Assembly (NCBI GenBank): GCA_023231475.1
Contig: JALJEE010001312.1
Span: 1-64,000 of the forward strand
DNA: 64,000 bases
Direction: 5' to 3'
From: Seison nebaliae
Lineage: Eukaryota; Rotifera; Pararotatoria; Seisonacea; Seisonidae
Below are positions 49,967-59,297 of the stretch, one piece after another. Position 1 is the first letter of the stretch. Each line of letters opens with the position of its first letter. The notes below the pieces were generated by a model, which saw only the letters and a list, made by a program, of their open reading frames with translations, searched no databases and was not told the DNA's origin. Both the position numbers and the translations under genes were made by a program.

Positions 49967-50153
49967 TCATCAAACAATCAATTCTCTTTTTTCCTTTCAA
50001 AGAAAAATATCTAATTTTATCCATAAAAAGAAAAATTTGAAAATTAAAATTATTTTCAAAGATTAACAGAAAATAATGAAAAAAAATTATTTTGGAGAAG
50101 AAAACGGAAAATAATCATAAAAAATTATTTTGGAGAAGAAAAAAGAAAAAATT

Positions 50154-51985
50154 TTAATTCGAAGAAAAATTTTTTTTATTTGGTTTTTTATTATTTTTTC
50201 CAATCGATTTAAATCCATAACGAGTTTGACGTTCATCAGTTCGATTTCTAATCGAAATAGATCCCAAATCGACGGGTGGTGGTTCGGTGAAACCGAAAGA
50301 CGATGCCACTTTCTTCAGATCGAGTGAAGCGATTTTGAAGACGGTTTTCATCGAATGTGAATTATATGAACGAAGATAAGATTTGAATGCATCTCGTGCC
50401 GACATATGAAGATAATAATTGCTCTTGATTAATTTCTCTAATTGTTCTTGAACATTTGGAATTTTATTCCAGGAGAAATCAAATTCCTGTAATTTCACTT
50501 TAGATTTCTTCAAATATTTCAAAAATCCCATTTCTTCCGGTCTTAATATCATCAAAGCATTACCTGATGCACCTGCTCTCGCTGTTCGTCCCACGCGATG
50601 GATATATTCTTTCGGATCATCAGGAGGATCATATTGAACAATCCAATCGACTTGTGGAATGTCTAATCCTCTCGCTGCTACATCGGTACACAAAAGAATT
50701 CCTTGTTCGATTTTGGAAAATTGAAGAAAAGTTTGAGTTCGTTTCGCTTGTTTCTGACGTCCCTAAATATCCGAAAAAAAATTATTTAAAAAATTTAAAT
50801 TAAAAAATTAAAAGTTTTTTCAATTAATAACTAACATGAATACAAAGTACAGGAAGATCGATATAATTGAGTAATTCATGGAAATATTTCACAGCGAGAC
50901 ATGATGACATGAAGACCATTAATTTCTTTTTACGATTCCGTCGAAGGAATGTGTAAAGAAGTAAAAACCGTTTCTCTGATGGAGCAATGACATATCCTTG
51001 TTCCAATCCTTCAACTGTCGCCTCGTCAGCTTCATCATTCACTCCCATATATAACGGTTCTTTCTTAAGTGACATTTTTGCCAAATCTTCAATTCGTCTC
51101 GTTTGAGTTGCAGAAAATAACATTGTTTGTCTCGTTTCTATAAGTTTATATGGAAATAAAATGGTTTTTAAATTGAAGAAAAATGAAACTTGGGAGAAGT
51201 GAAATTATTTGTTTCATATCCTCTTCGAATCCGATGTCCAATAATCGATCAGCTTCATCGATAATAAGAACTTGAAGATTTTTTACAAGGAAATTATCTG
51301 TCGATCGTAAATGATCGAGAATTCGTCCCGGAGTACAAACCAAAATGTTAATTCCTTTTTCTAATTTTTTACATTCGTCTGATCTATTACAACCACCCAT
51401 ACATAAACCGAATGTGTGATGATGATATTTTAATATATCTTTCAACACACCAAATATTTGAATACATAATTCACGTGTGGGCGAGATGATGAGAACACCA
51501 GTGCCATTTCGTGGCATAAATTTCAAACGATGAATAATTTCAATTGCAGGTAAAAGAAAAGCTAATGTCTTTCCACTTCCAGTTTTCGCTGAAGCTAAGA
51601 GATCTTTTCCTCCAATTAATGGATCTAATGATTGCTCTTGGATTTTTGTCATAAATTTCATTTGCATATCATTCAATCCTTTCAATGACTTTTCACATAA
51701 AACGTCATTGCGAGATGCAAATTCTGTTTTAGTCAATAATGAATTATCTGAATTATTTTTCTTCGCTTCATTTATCTCCTTCAATTCTTCTTCGATTTCT
51801 TCATCAATTTCCACCGTTTCATTCTTTACAATTTCATCTTCTTCTTCACTTTCTTCTTCATTATCTAAAATTTCATCTTCTTCTTTTTCTAAAATTTCAT
51901 CTTCTTCACTTTCTATTTCGTCTTCAATTATCTTTTCTTTCTTTTCTTTTTCTGATTTCTTCGAATTTCTTCCTTTCACTTTCAT
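50154..51985 (-). CDS. DDX18: DEAD-box RNA helicase DDX18/Has1
   Basis: Exons 51190-51985, 50836-51137 and 50154-50762, GT-AG and in phase, close at 568 residues. An acidic Lys/Glu-rich N-terminal ~90 residues precede the helicase core: SAKTGSGKT (motif I), PTRELCIQ (Ia), [27 protein letters not shown] (II), [20 protein letters not shown] (III), [36 protein letters not shown] (V) and [10 protein letters not shown] (VI). The C-terminal block ([20 protein letters not shown]...KVASSFGF) is diagnostic for the Has1/DDX18 subfamily, which works in the nucleolus on pre-60S and pre-40S rRNA processing. It ends in a basic tail. The 5' end lies about 490 bp from the tandem protease-like array on the same strand. 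Confidence 0.95.
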
Positions 51986-52476
51986 ACTTCGTTAATGTAA
52001 TGAATCAATAGAATTATTTAGTTATGTTACTTATCACGCTTTTTCTACGATTCGTCTCAGCTGTCAATTTGAAATATTCATATTCTGTAAATTGATTATG
52101 AATTGGAAGATTTTGGATTTAAAAAGAAAAAAACATTCAAGTTACTTCAAAGGGTATTATATTTAATTATTTCATATTGAACTATATCAATTATGATTTA
52201 TCTGAAGATATTCGGATGATTATTCAGATTATTAAAATTTCGATCAAATTTCACAGACATATTTCTAAAAAAAACTATGAAACATTTGAAATTATTAAAT
52301 TATTGATGAATTTGAATTTTTAAGATTTGTTTATTTCTCTTAGGAGATTATTATTAACGTTAGAAGATTTACAATTTAGAGAACAAACATAATCGAATTT
52401 AAATTTTTAACTGGTCTTTTTATGATCTATTCAATATAATTTTCCTCAAGATTATTATCGTCAATTATTGATATGT
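51986..52476. other. Intergenic gap
   Basis: About 490 bp of AT-rich sequence upstream of the helicase gene and downstream of the first tandem paralogue. No frame or structure noticed. Confidence 0.55.
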
Positions 52477-53880
52477 CTAATCGACATAATGTGTATCGTT
52501 CACGATTTCCAAAAACACTTCTCTAACAAACAAATGGTTGAAATATTTCAATATTTTTGGTGTCAATTCGTTAATGAGAATACGGACATTATAAGTTGTT
52601 AAAATCCAGGAAGTACCTTCACTTTTTGTTAAAGTAATTAACCTCTCGACAGGTATATCAATTACCGTGTTCCCCATCATTGTAATCGCATCCACTCGTT
52701 GACATAAGAGTAAGGATTGTTGTTCCTCTTCATCAGTTAAGACATCCGATTCCATTACTCGTTTAATTTCTTCCATAACATAGTGAGCGCAATTTAAAAT
52801 ATCTTCATCCGGCTCATCAAATTCAAGATCTAGTGAGTGCACAGTTTCTATAGGCACATCGGCTGGAATAAGTCTATCGAAACTAATTCCTCGAACTGTA
52901 TAGGCAATAGGACCATCTTTTGAAAGATTCAAATTCAGTTCAAAATCGCCATCAAACAATGGTTCTGGAAGGGTAACAAATCGATAACTAACATGAAATA
53001 CTTCTGGACCAAACATATCATCAATTCTGATTGACATCTGTCTACGAGTAAGATGTTTAAAAGTCGCGAAACCAATACCTGGCATTTCACCGTTGAAACT
53101 TAATGAAATAAATCTCATGTTAAGATGGTAAAAATCACATGTTTGTTGTAATGCAGCCAATGCATTTGGATCCAAATAACTGAGCGCATTTTTTTGGAGA
53201 GACATCATCGGAAATAAAATACCATCCGGTTGCCAACTTGTCGTATCAAATTGAATCAGTCCGAATTTGGTTTTTTTGAAATATCTCAATTTCCAAAAAG
53301 GAATTTCTTCAAATTTCTGAGGCGCCTCTTTAGTTATTCCTTTCATAATTATCTCCCAATAAGTCTCCTCTAATGATAATTCGTGTTTAACGAAAAGTTC
53401 CACCATACTCATTTTCCGTTCCATCTCAATTCGATGAAATTTTGGTCTCTCTGAAGGTTGACTTTGAAAAGCGAAAGATAGGGCTATATGACCAAGTAAG
53501 CCGAAGGGTTCCAAGTCGATTTTTTTCCCTAAACTTATTTCATATAAAGTGTAAAATGCATAAGACCATGGATGGATAACAAAATTGATATTTTTCGGTT
53601 TCTTCTTTCCCGCAATCATATTATAATATTCCAAATAATTCACTTCCTTGAAATCCGGATTTAACACTAAGCATCGTTTCAAGAACTTTTGGGAAGAAAG
53701 GATCAACGTCAAAGTGAATTCGATGGGTAGAAAAGGCTGATTCTGGGTTTTTGAAAACGCCCAAATATCGGGATTAAATGGAATTTTTTTTTCTGCTGCT
53801 TCTAAGTCTCTATAACCTCGACCGCCCGTGTCGCGTTGTAGACCCTGGATTGTAGAGAAGAACCAACCGTATCCGGACAT
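52477..53880 (-). CDS. USP-like paralogue 1, predicted pseudoenzyme
   Basis: Intronless 467-codon frame, most divergent member of the four-gene array. Alignment by eye to its neighbours: LTLILSSQKFL corresponds to LTLIISSPKLL in paralogue 4; FGLLGHIAL to the FG-x-x-G-(D/N)-Y block; MRFISLSF to PKFISINF; IAYTVRGISF to IYELRGITF; and ITLTKSEGTSWILTTYN to YSLIKGTTKWMLMNDDD. At the positions of the putative catalytic Cys (G-V-C-x-T-N-A in the others), His and Asp this protein has FLPIEF, ERLI and TTYN, so all three catalytic residues are absent. It also lacks the Cys-box Gly and Asn. The frame is full length, without stops, so it is probably expressed as a non-catalytic relative instead of decaying. 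N-terminus: MSGYGWFFSTIQGL; no signal peptide or membrane segment. Confidence 0.72.
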   Translation of the reverse strand: MSGYGWFFSTIQGLQRDTGGRGYRDLEAAEKKIPFNPDIWAFSKTQNQPFLPIEFTLTLILSSQKFLKRCLVLNPDFKEVNYLEYYNMIAGKKKPKNINFVIHPWSYAFYTLYEISLGKKIDLEPFGLLGHIALSFAFQSQPSERPKFHRIEMERKMSMVELFVKHELSLEETYWEIIMKGITKEAPQKFEEIPFWKLRYFKKTKFGLIQFDTTSWQPDGILFPMMSLQKNALSYLDPNALAALQQTCDFYHLNMRFISLSFNGEMPGIGFATFKHLTRRQMSIRIDDMFGPEVFHVSYRFVTLPEPLFDGDFELNLNLSKDGPIAYTVRGISFDRLIPADVPIETVHSLDLEFDEPDEDILNCAHYVMEEIKRVMESDVLTDEEEQQSLLLCQRVDAITMMGNTVIDIPVERLITLTKSEGTSWILTTYNVRILINELTPKILKYFNHLFVREVFLEIVNDTHYVD

Positions 53881-54975
53881 TATAGAATTTAGAAATAAAG
53901 AAAGAAAAATTAAATGGAATTCTTATTTTTCTAGTTCAATTTTTCCTTTTCTAACGGTCATTTCACTTTCACATCAGTCTAATATTATCAATTAGTAGTA
54001 ATCAATTTTTCTCATACATTAGAAATAAAATCATAAAAAAATTGAATTATATATAAGTATAAGAAACATTTTTTAAGTTTCGCTAATTTTTGACTAACAA
54101 GTATTACTTTAGTAGTATTTTTAGCATTTTTAGTACTTTTTTATAAGCGATCCATTTTATAAAAATCGACTCAGAATTAGGTACCGTGCTGAGCGCTTAA
54201 AGATTTGCACAAAAAATGCAAAAAAAAATATTGGTGTATGTTACCAATTTTAATAAGAATATCTATTTCTGGGTTATCGATGATGCTGAAGAAGATAGGG
54301 TAATTTAAATTTTTCAATCAAGTAAAATTTCTTGGATAATGCAAAAAAACCCTTTTCGAACAATGCTCAATAATTACGTAATTATTCGATATTTAAAAAT
54401 TTTTTTTTAATATTCTGTGTCACTTTTCCATGCTGAAACCGAATATTTGACCTAAAATTAGTTATTTTTAAAATTTCTCAACTTAAAATATGATTTTCGA
54501 ATCTCAAAAATAGAGAAAAATGAAGTTTGTTAATTAATCGATTATTAAACGATGATTTTTAAATTTATTTTTGTCGAAGTTAGAACTATTTGAAAGAGCT
54601 TGAATTGGGCTATCTAACAGTATGTTCCCTTAAGTATATAATGCTATTTGCAGAAAGTTATGAGCATTTAAAAAATATCGAATTTTGTCCGATTACTTTT
54701 GAATACAGCTGTATATTTGTTTATATTTAGAAAGAATTTATGAACGTATATCGTTTTCAATACTTAGGTTACGTATATTTAACCTCAATAATTATGAATC
54801 ATTATAATTACTATTTAGAAACAATTATTGTTATTATTTTATTTACTGTTTATTTATATGTCGATTAATATGAGTTTACATAAAATTATTTCAAACTTTA
54901 TTATTTTGATTAACTCTTTAAATTCAACAAACAAGAAAACAATTATAAAGATGCTTTTGATTTATTTTGTTTATT
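53881..54975. other. Spacer within the tandem array
   Basis: About 1.1 kb between paralogues 1 and 2. AT-rich, no frame beyond a 60-codon F/I/Y-rich one near 54828. It probably holds the promoter of paralogue 1. Confidence 0.5.
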
Positions 54976-56466
54976 TCAAGAAAGTGTATTATCATTCGAT
55001 TGGTTGTTGACTAGTTGTGTCATAATGCCCGTTATTCCCATATATCGAAAACTTTTGATAACTCTATTCAAATTAGCTATAGGAATCGGTTTATCATCGT
55101 TTACCAACATCCAACCTCGTTCTTCCATATTAATTAAAGAGAACTGATGGACTGGCCAACCATTATTCTGTTTTCTATTCTTCCTTCTGTATGTATCAGC
55201 GGCTAACCGGCAAATGGCACCTATCAATAATAGAATTTTTTTACTTTCTTCCTTCAACTTATCTAATATGGCCCGATCATTTGGATGTGTATCTTTAACA
55301 AGTTGATATAATCTTCGATAATAAATGTTTTTACATTCGTTCACTTGTGGTCGGTCCTCATAATTGTGATAATCCATTATGTCCTCATATTTCAAGACAT
55401 ATGGTTGACTAATGTAAAAATTCATTCCTCTGATTTCATATTGATATTTTCCCGTACTTAATTCAATCTGAAAATTTAAGTCTTTCTCATTTAACCATAA
55501 AGGCAGATTCCAATTAGCTCTTTCCATGCCTACTTCGAAGTTTTGTGGAATTTTAAATTTCATTCCAGGATCACCTTTTGAATAAGTATAAAAATAATTG
55601 AAAGCAATCGCAATTATTTTTAAGAAACTATGGTGAATTCTCAATCCCGATTTACTTTCATAAGATAAAATGAGAATATTTGGAACTCCTAAATACCGTT
55701 TGAGACAACGTCGTAATGCTTTTACTGGAATTGGTGGCATTTGTGCTAACGGATCTCTCGCTATCGTATTATACGACCAAACATTCCGTTCGATGTTAGC
55801 CAACCGATTAGTTAATTGAATACTCAGTATACTTTGAGGCATGAAAAATTGTAACATCCAATATGGCTTATATTGAAAAATCTGAGCTTCATCTTCGTCA
55901 AATATAAATGAATTCATCAATATTACTTGCCATCGATCATAATCAGAATTTGCACGTAAATTTTCTTGTACAATTTTCAAACATTCGAATTCATCCGTAC
56001 GATAATTATCGTAATATTTTCGAAAACGTTCATCTCTTTCTGGATTAACTTCGTCAAGTCTCATTTCATAATAATTAGCCAAATAAAAATCAGAAGAAGG
56101 TCCCATAATTGTACTTCCGGTTAGTTCACAACGACTAGCTTTATCAACCGCATCGAGCAAAAGATCGATACTTCTAACATCACGACATGGTTTCAAACTT
56201 GTACAATGTGGATCTCTAAGGACTGTAGCTTTTAATCTCGTTCTTTGTTCAGCTGTACTGTTAATTCTATCAACCAAATATTCGAGTAACTTAGGACATG
56301 ATATGATGAGAGCTAAACAAGCGTTCGTACAACAAACTCCTCCAACATTCCTGAGTTTGGGACCACATTGATTATATGACGCGCTTAAATGATCCAATTC
56401 GACCCAGTTGGACGTGAATGGTAAAAAGGAGAAATCAACAGGAATTTCAGGTTTCATTCCAGCCAT
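54976..56466 (-). CDS. USP-like paralogue 2 (diverged peptidase C19 candidate)
   Basis: Intronless. The frame opens at 56544, but I place the start at the internal ATG at 56466 (MAGMKPEIPVDFSF), giving 496 residues, because it aligns with the starts of the other copies and the upstream 26 residues are hydrophobic and unmatched. Cys box: GPKLRNVGGVCCTNACLALI, with the putative nucleophile at residue 45 and an Asn five residues before it, as in the USP oxyanion motif. Then MGPSSDFYL, PNILILSYES, YQYEIRGMNFYI and the His box VHQFSLINMEERGWMLVNDD (His at about residue 440, Asp at about 457). These correspond to the USP order Cys box, 'P.vL.i.LkRF', 'Y.L.gV..H' and 'GHY.ay.r...W..fdD'. If correct, it cleaves ubiquitin or ubiquitin-like conjugates. 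Function is inferred from motif order only. The Zn-binding CxxC pairs of many USPs are absent. Confidence 0.7.
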   Translation of the reverse strand: MAGMKPEIPVDFSFLPFTSNWVELDHLSASYNQCGPKLRNVGGVCCTNACLALIISCPKLLEYLVDRINSTAEQRTRLKATVLRDPHCTSLKPCRDVRSIDLLLDAVDKASRCELTGSTIMGPSSDFYLANYYEMRLDEVNPERDERFRKYYDNYRTDEFECLKIVQENLRANSDYDRWQVILMNSFIFDEDEAQIFQYKPYWMLQFFMPQSILSIQLTNRLANIERNVWSYNTIARDPLAQMPPIPVKALRRCLKRYLGVPNILILSYESKSGLRIHHSFLKIIAIAFNYFYTYSKGDPGMKFKIPQNFEVGMERANWNLPLWLNEKDLNFQIELSTGKYQYEIRGMNFYISQPYVLKYEDIMDYHNYEDRPQVNECKNIYYRRLYQLVKDTHPNDRAILDKLKEESKKILLLIGAICRLAADTYRRKNRKQNNGWPVHQFSLINMEERGWMLVNDDKPIPIANLNRVIKSFRYMGITGIMTQLVNNQSNDNTLS

Positions 56467-56633
56467 TTTTTTTATGAAAAAAAGAAAAGAGAAAGGAAAT
56501 TGAATGAAAGAAATTTTCAAAGTTTTTTCCATTTCTTCATTCAACTTTTGTACTGAAAGTTTTTTTTTCTTATAAATTTAATTTTTTTTTATCAAACTAA
56601 ACTCAATTTTAATTATGAAACTATACAACTCAA

Positions 56634-58100
56634 CTAATATTCAATTCTTTCGTAAAATATTGATTGGAGATTCTCATATCTCAAGACACGAGCTGCGAGT
56701 TTGATATCTTCAATTTTTATTGGACTTTCGTCACTGATAATCCACCACTCCTCATTCGGTCGCTTGATCAATGAGAAACCATGAACGGTGGCACTTTCAT
56801 ACCGATTGAGTTGTTGGAGATGAGATTTTTCATGAATAGTCCGACAGAAATCTCTGAGAATTATGTCAAATGTTTCTTCCATCATCATAGCGACCTGGGC
56901 AAATTCCATCGTTAACAGATCGTAACCTTCAGGTAAATTATTCATAAATTCATTCAAACGAGCTTTAATATCGATCACACATTCAGTTGTTATTTCATCA
57001 TCTATATCACTCTTCTCCACATCACCATAAACTATAAATTCTTCTTCTTGTAACAAGAAGGAGAAACCTCGAATTTCATATCCGAATTTCAATAAACTAT
57101 TTAGACCCATTTGACTTGCAGTAGTGTCTCTACCAAATGATTCAGGTAAATTGACAGCTAATGGAAGAATGCCGATGGAGAAATCATCAAAACTAATATC
57201 ATCAATTCCATTTCCCTCCATTAATCGTTGTCGAACTACATCGATTATTTTCACCATTTTCAAATATAAATTAGGAGAAATTTCAGGGAGTGCTGTTTGT
57301 TGAAAATTAATTTGAATATATGTCGGTTCTATTCGATGCTCAAGAAGAGCCGCATCTAATTCTTTTCTCGTATCTTCATATAAGGCCAAACTTGGGATGG
57401 CAGGTAATGGTCGATGTTGCCAAAAATTTAGATCGACATCCATTGTTTGAACAATAAAATTTAAATTTAAAAATTTTAAAGATGAAATATATTTCAGACC
57501 GAACATCCGCTCATTAACCATTTCAACAGAGTCACGTTCTTCTTGTTGGAAGATATCTTTAAAAATTCGATTAGACCTGATGAAAGGTGACGCTGTAATT
57601 TTGGCACTTTGTATCGCTTCACATGCCCGATCGATTAGGGCGAAATGAGCTAATATTTCAGTTGCTTCTTCATCACAACCTTGCCATTTATGTCGTTTAT
57701 AGTCGTCATATTGCCGAACTAAAACATAATCGCCACTCAAACCGAACATAGAATCAAGTTCTTCATGTGTATCAGCAGCAATGATTCCTCGATTAACAAA
57801 AGCACCAATTGGTGGGTGCCAAAATGATGGTCCTTTACAATATGGATCTGATGCTATTTTATTTATATATTCATTGAAATCTACTGTCATATTTGATTCA
57901 TATAATTTATTCAAATATTCCATAAGAGAGGCAGATGATAATAAAAGAGCAAAAACTGCATTTGTCATACAAACACCCATTCGACAATGATTCTTTAACT
58001 TTGGTCCCGTCTCATCAGAAAATTCACTTGCTTCCAATAACGAAGTCACTTTCTGTTGGAAAGGTTCATATGGAAAATCATCGGGTAATTCTATTATCAT
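56634..58100 (-). CDS. USP-like paralogue 3 (diverged peptidase C19 candidate)
   Basis: Intronless 488-codon frame starting MIIELPDDFPYEPF. Cys box: GPKLKNHCRMGVCMTNAVFA with the putative nucleophile Cys44 and an invariant Asn three residues after it (C-x-x-N, as in USP C-Y-x-N). It continues with the FGLSGDYVLVRQYDDY block shared with paralogue 4, PTYIQINFQQ, ILPLAVNLPES, GYEIRGFSFLL, about 100 residues of charged insert, then the His box VHGFSLIKRPNEEWWIISDE with His440 and Asp457. The Cys-to-His distance (396 residues) is nearly the same as in paralogues 2 and 4 (395 each), a strong sign of a common fold. It lies about 170 bp upstream of paralogue 2's chosen start, in the same direction. 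No signal peptide or membrane segment; a cytosolic or nuclear location is expected. Confidence 0.72.
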   Translation of the reverse strand: MIIELPDDFPYEPFQQKVTSLLEASEFSDETGPKLKNHCRMGVCMTNAVFALLLSSASLMEYLNKLYESNMTVDFNEYINKIASDPYCKGPSFWHPPIGAFVNRGIIAADTHEELDSMFGLSGDYVLVRQYDDYKRHKWQGCDEEATEILAHFALIDRACEAIQSAKITASPFIRSNRIFKDIFQQEERDSVEMVNERMFGLKYISSLKFLNLNFIVQTMDVDLNFWQHRPLPAIPSLALYEDTRKELDAALLEHRIEPTYIQINFQQTALPEISPNLYLKMVKIIDVVRQRLMEGNGIDDISFDDFSIGILPLAVNLPESFGRDTTASQMGLNSLLKFGYEIRGFSFLLQEEEFIVYGDVEKSDIDDEITTECVIDIKARLNEFMNNLPEGYDLLTMEFAQVAMMMEETFDIILRDFCRTIHEKSHLQQLNRYESATVHGFSLIKRPNEEWWIISDESPIKIEDIKLAARVLRYENLQSIFYERIEY

Positions 58101-58759
58101 ATTAATGAACTATTGTTACCATTCAATGAGAGGAATGATTATACACAAAATAACGGACAGAATAAAACTAAAACCAAACAGAAATATGGAACTATTTACT
58201 ATTTATTGTTCGAATCATTTCTGCTTAAATTTAGTCTTAAATACTTCTAACAAGTTCGTTGTAAGTTAGAAACAAATTATTCAAATTTGTTTAATCAAAA
58301 AATCAAACAACTTCTTTAAAAGAAATAGAGATCTCATGTAAATGGCACAAAACTTTTGTAACTGTTATCAAAATTCTAACAGTTATACTCTTCTGTAACA
58401 GTCTAAACATTTTCATGAGATGTTCACATATTTCTTACGAGTTATATCTGTCGAAATGTCGAAATGAAAGTCACATCTGAGGAGAAAGCAACGGAAAGAA
58501 TTTTAAAAATTAATTTTACAATTAATCTTATTAGTTTTTTGAATTGAATTTGACGAAGAAGAATACAGTTGAAAATGTGCGCGTCAAAAAAATGATAATT
58601 ACTAATAAGGAAGGGGAACGACTATAAAAGGGGACGAAATATTTACTATTTTCTAGTTTTATTCATTCTTTTGCGCTTTACTAAAAAGTTAGATTTTTAT
58701 TTTCATCTCTATTCATTTCTATTCATTTCAACTAATTTTATTAGGTCGACGATTTTAGC
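58101..58759. other. Promoter-containing spacer
   Basis: Sequence between paralogue 3 and the structured-RNA candidate. AT-rich and frame-free except for the TATA element listed separately. It presumably includes the divergently placed promoter of paralogue 3. Confidence 0.45.
58623..58630 (+). promoter_or_regulatory. Candidate TATA box
   Basis: TATAAAAG followed by gggg is a strong TATA element and stands out in a region of otherwise A/T-simple sequence. It lies 137 bp upstream of a long RNA-like hairpin and has no open frame with an ATG between. It points to transcription in the plus direction. Confidence 0.4.
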
Positions 58760-58981
58760 GGTCCAGTTCCGCCTCGTGGTTGTGGATTTAAAAATAAATT
58801 TGGTGGCGACAACGACAATTCGTCACCAAATAAATCCACAAACCAAATGAACTGGACCAATTATTAATGGTTCTGGAAGAAAGTTCGTTTTAAATTTTTA
58901 GTTCTCTTCTAACATCATCCAATAGAAATAGAACACCTAACTCCAAACCTGTTAGGTTTGGAATTTTCTCAAGAACCAACA
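58760..58981 (+). ncRNA. Two-domain structured RNA candidate
   Basis: Domain 1 (58760-58858) is a long hairpin. GGTCCAGTT pairs with AACTGGACC. After an internal loop TGTGGATTTA (58781-58790) pairs perfectly with TAAATCCACA (58831-58840). After a 7-nt bulge ATTTGGTGGCGA (58798-58809) pairs over 12 bp (one G-U) with TCGTCACCAAAT (58820-58831), closing a 10-nt loop. Domain 2 (58868-58978) is closed by TGGTTCT / AGAACCA and contains the hairpin TCCAAACC-TGTTA-GGTTTGGA. An ACA trinucleotide follows the closing stem at once. The two-hairpin-plus-ACA plan recalls H/ACA snoRNAs, but no H box is seen between the domains. The GC content of the stems is well above the surroundings. A pri-miRNA or a lineage-specific snRNA-like RNA are alternatives. 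Strand is inferred from the TATA box. Confidence 0.5.
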
Positions 58982-59297
58982 ATGGACTGACAAAAGACTC
59001 TAATTACAGATGGCTGATCTCAAGAATTATACATTTAACTCATCTAATACCTAATACCTAACAATTCTATTAGACATTTTTATTTTAAAATTTATTTACT
59101 TAAATAAATTATTCATTACAATAACTTCTTCAATTAATATTTTTGTTACATTTAATATTCAATTATTTAATATCGCATGATATCCTTAGTTCATCTAACT
59201 TAATTCTTATCAACAAAAACTTCTTAAAAATCTTTAAAAGTTTATCATCTAATTAAAAATTTCTGAAGGAATAAACAAAATTATTCATATAGTTGTA
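58982..59297. other. Spacer between RNA candidate and paralogue 4
   Basis: About 315 bp of AT-rich sequence, the 3' side of paralogue 4. No frame or structure noticed. Confidence 0.5.

Noticed and set aside
56467-56544. Upstream ATG of paralogue 2 and the possible N-terminal signal it would add
   Set aside because: The extra 26 residues have no counterpart in the other copies, are preceded by charged residues, and the internal ATG aligns with the family start.
58745-58864. 41-codon open frame after a ttattag acceptor-like site, rich in Asn/Gly/Ser
   Set aside because: No ATG between the TATA box and the frame, and the same bases form perfect complementary stems, which explains the sequence better as RNA structure.
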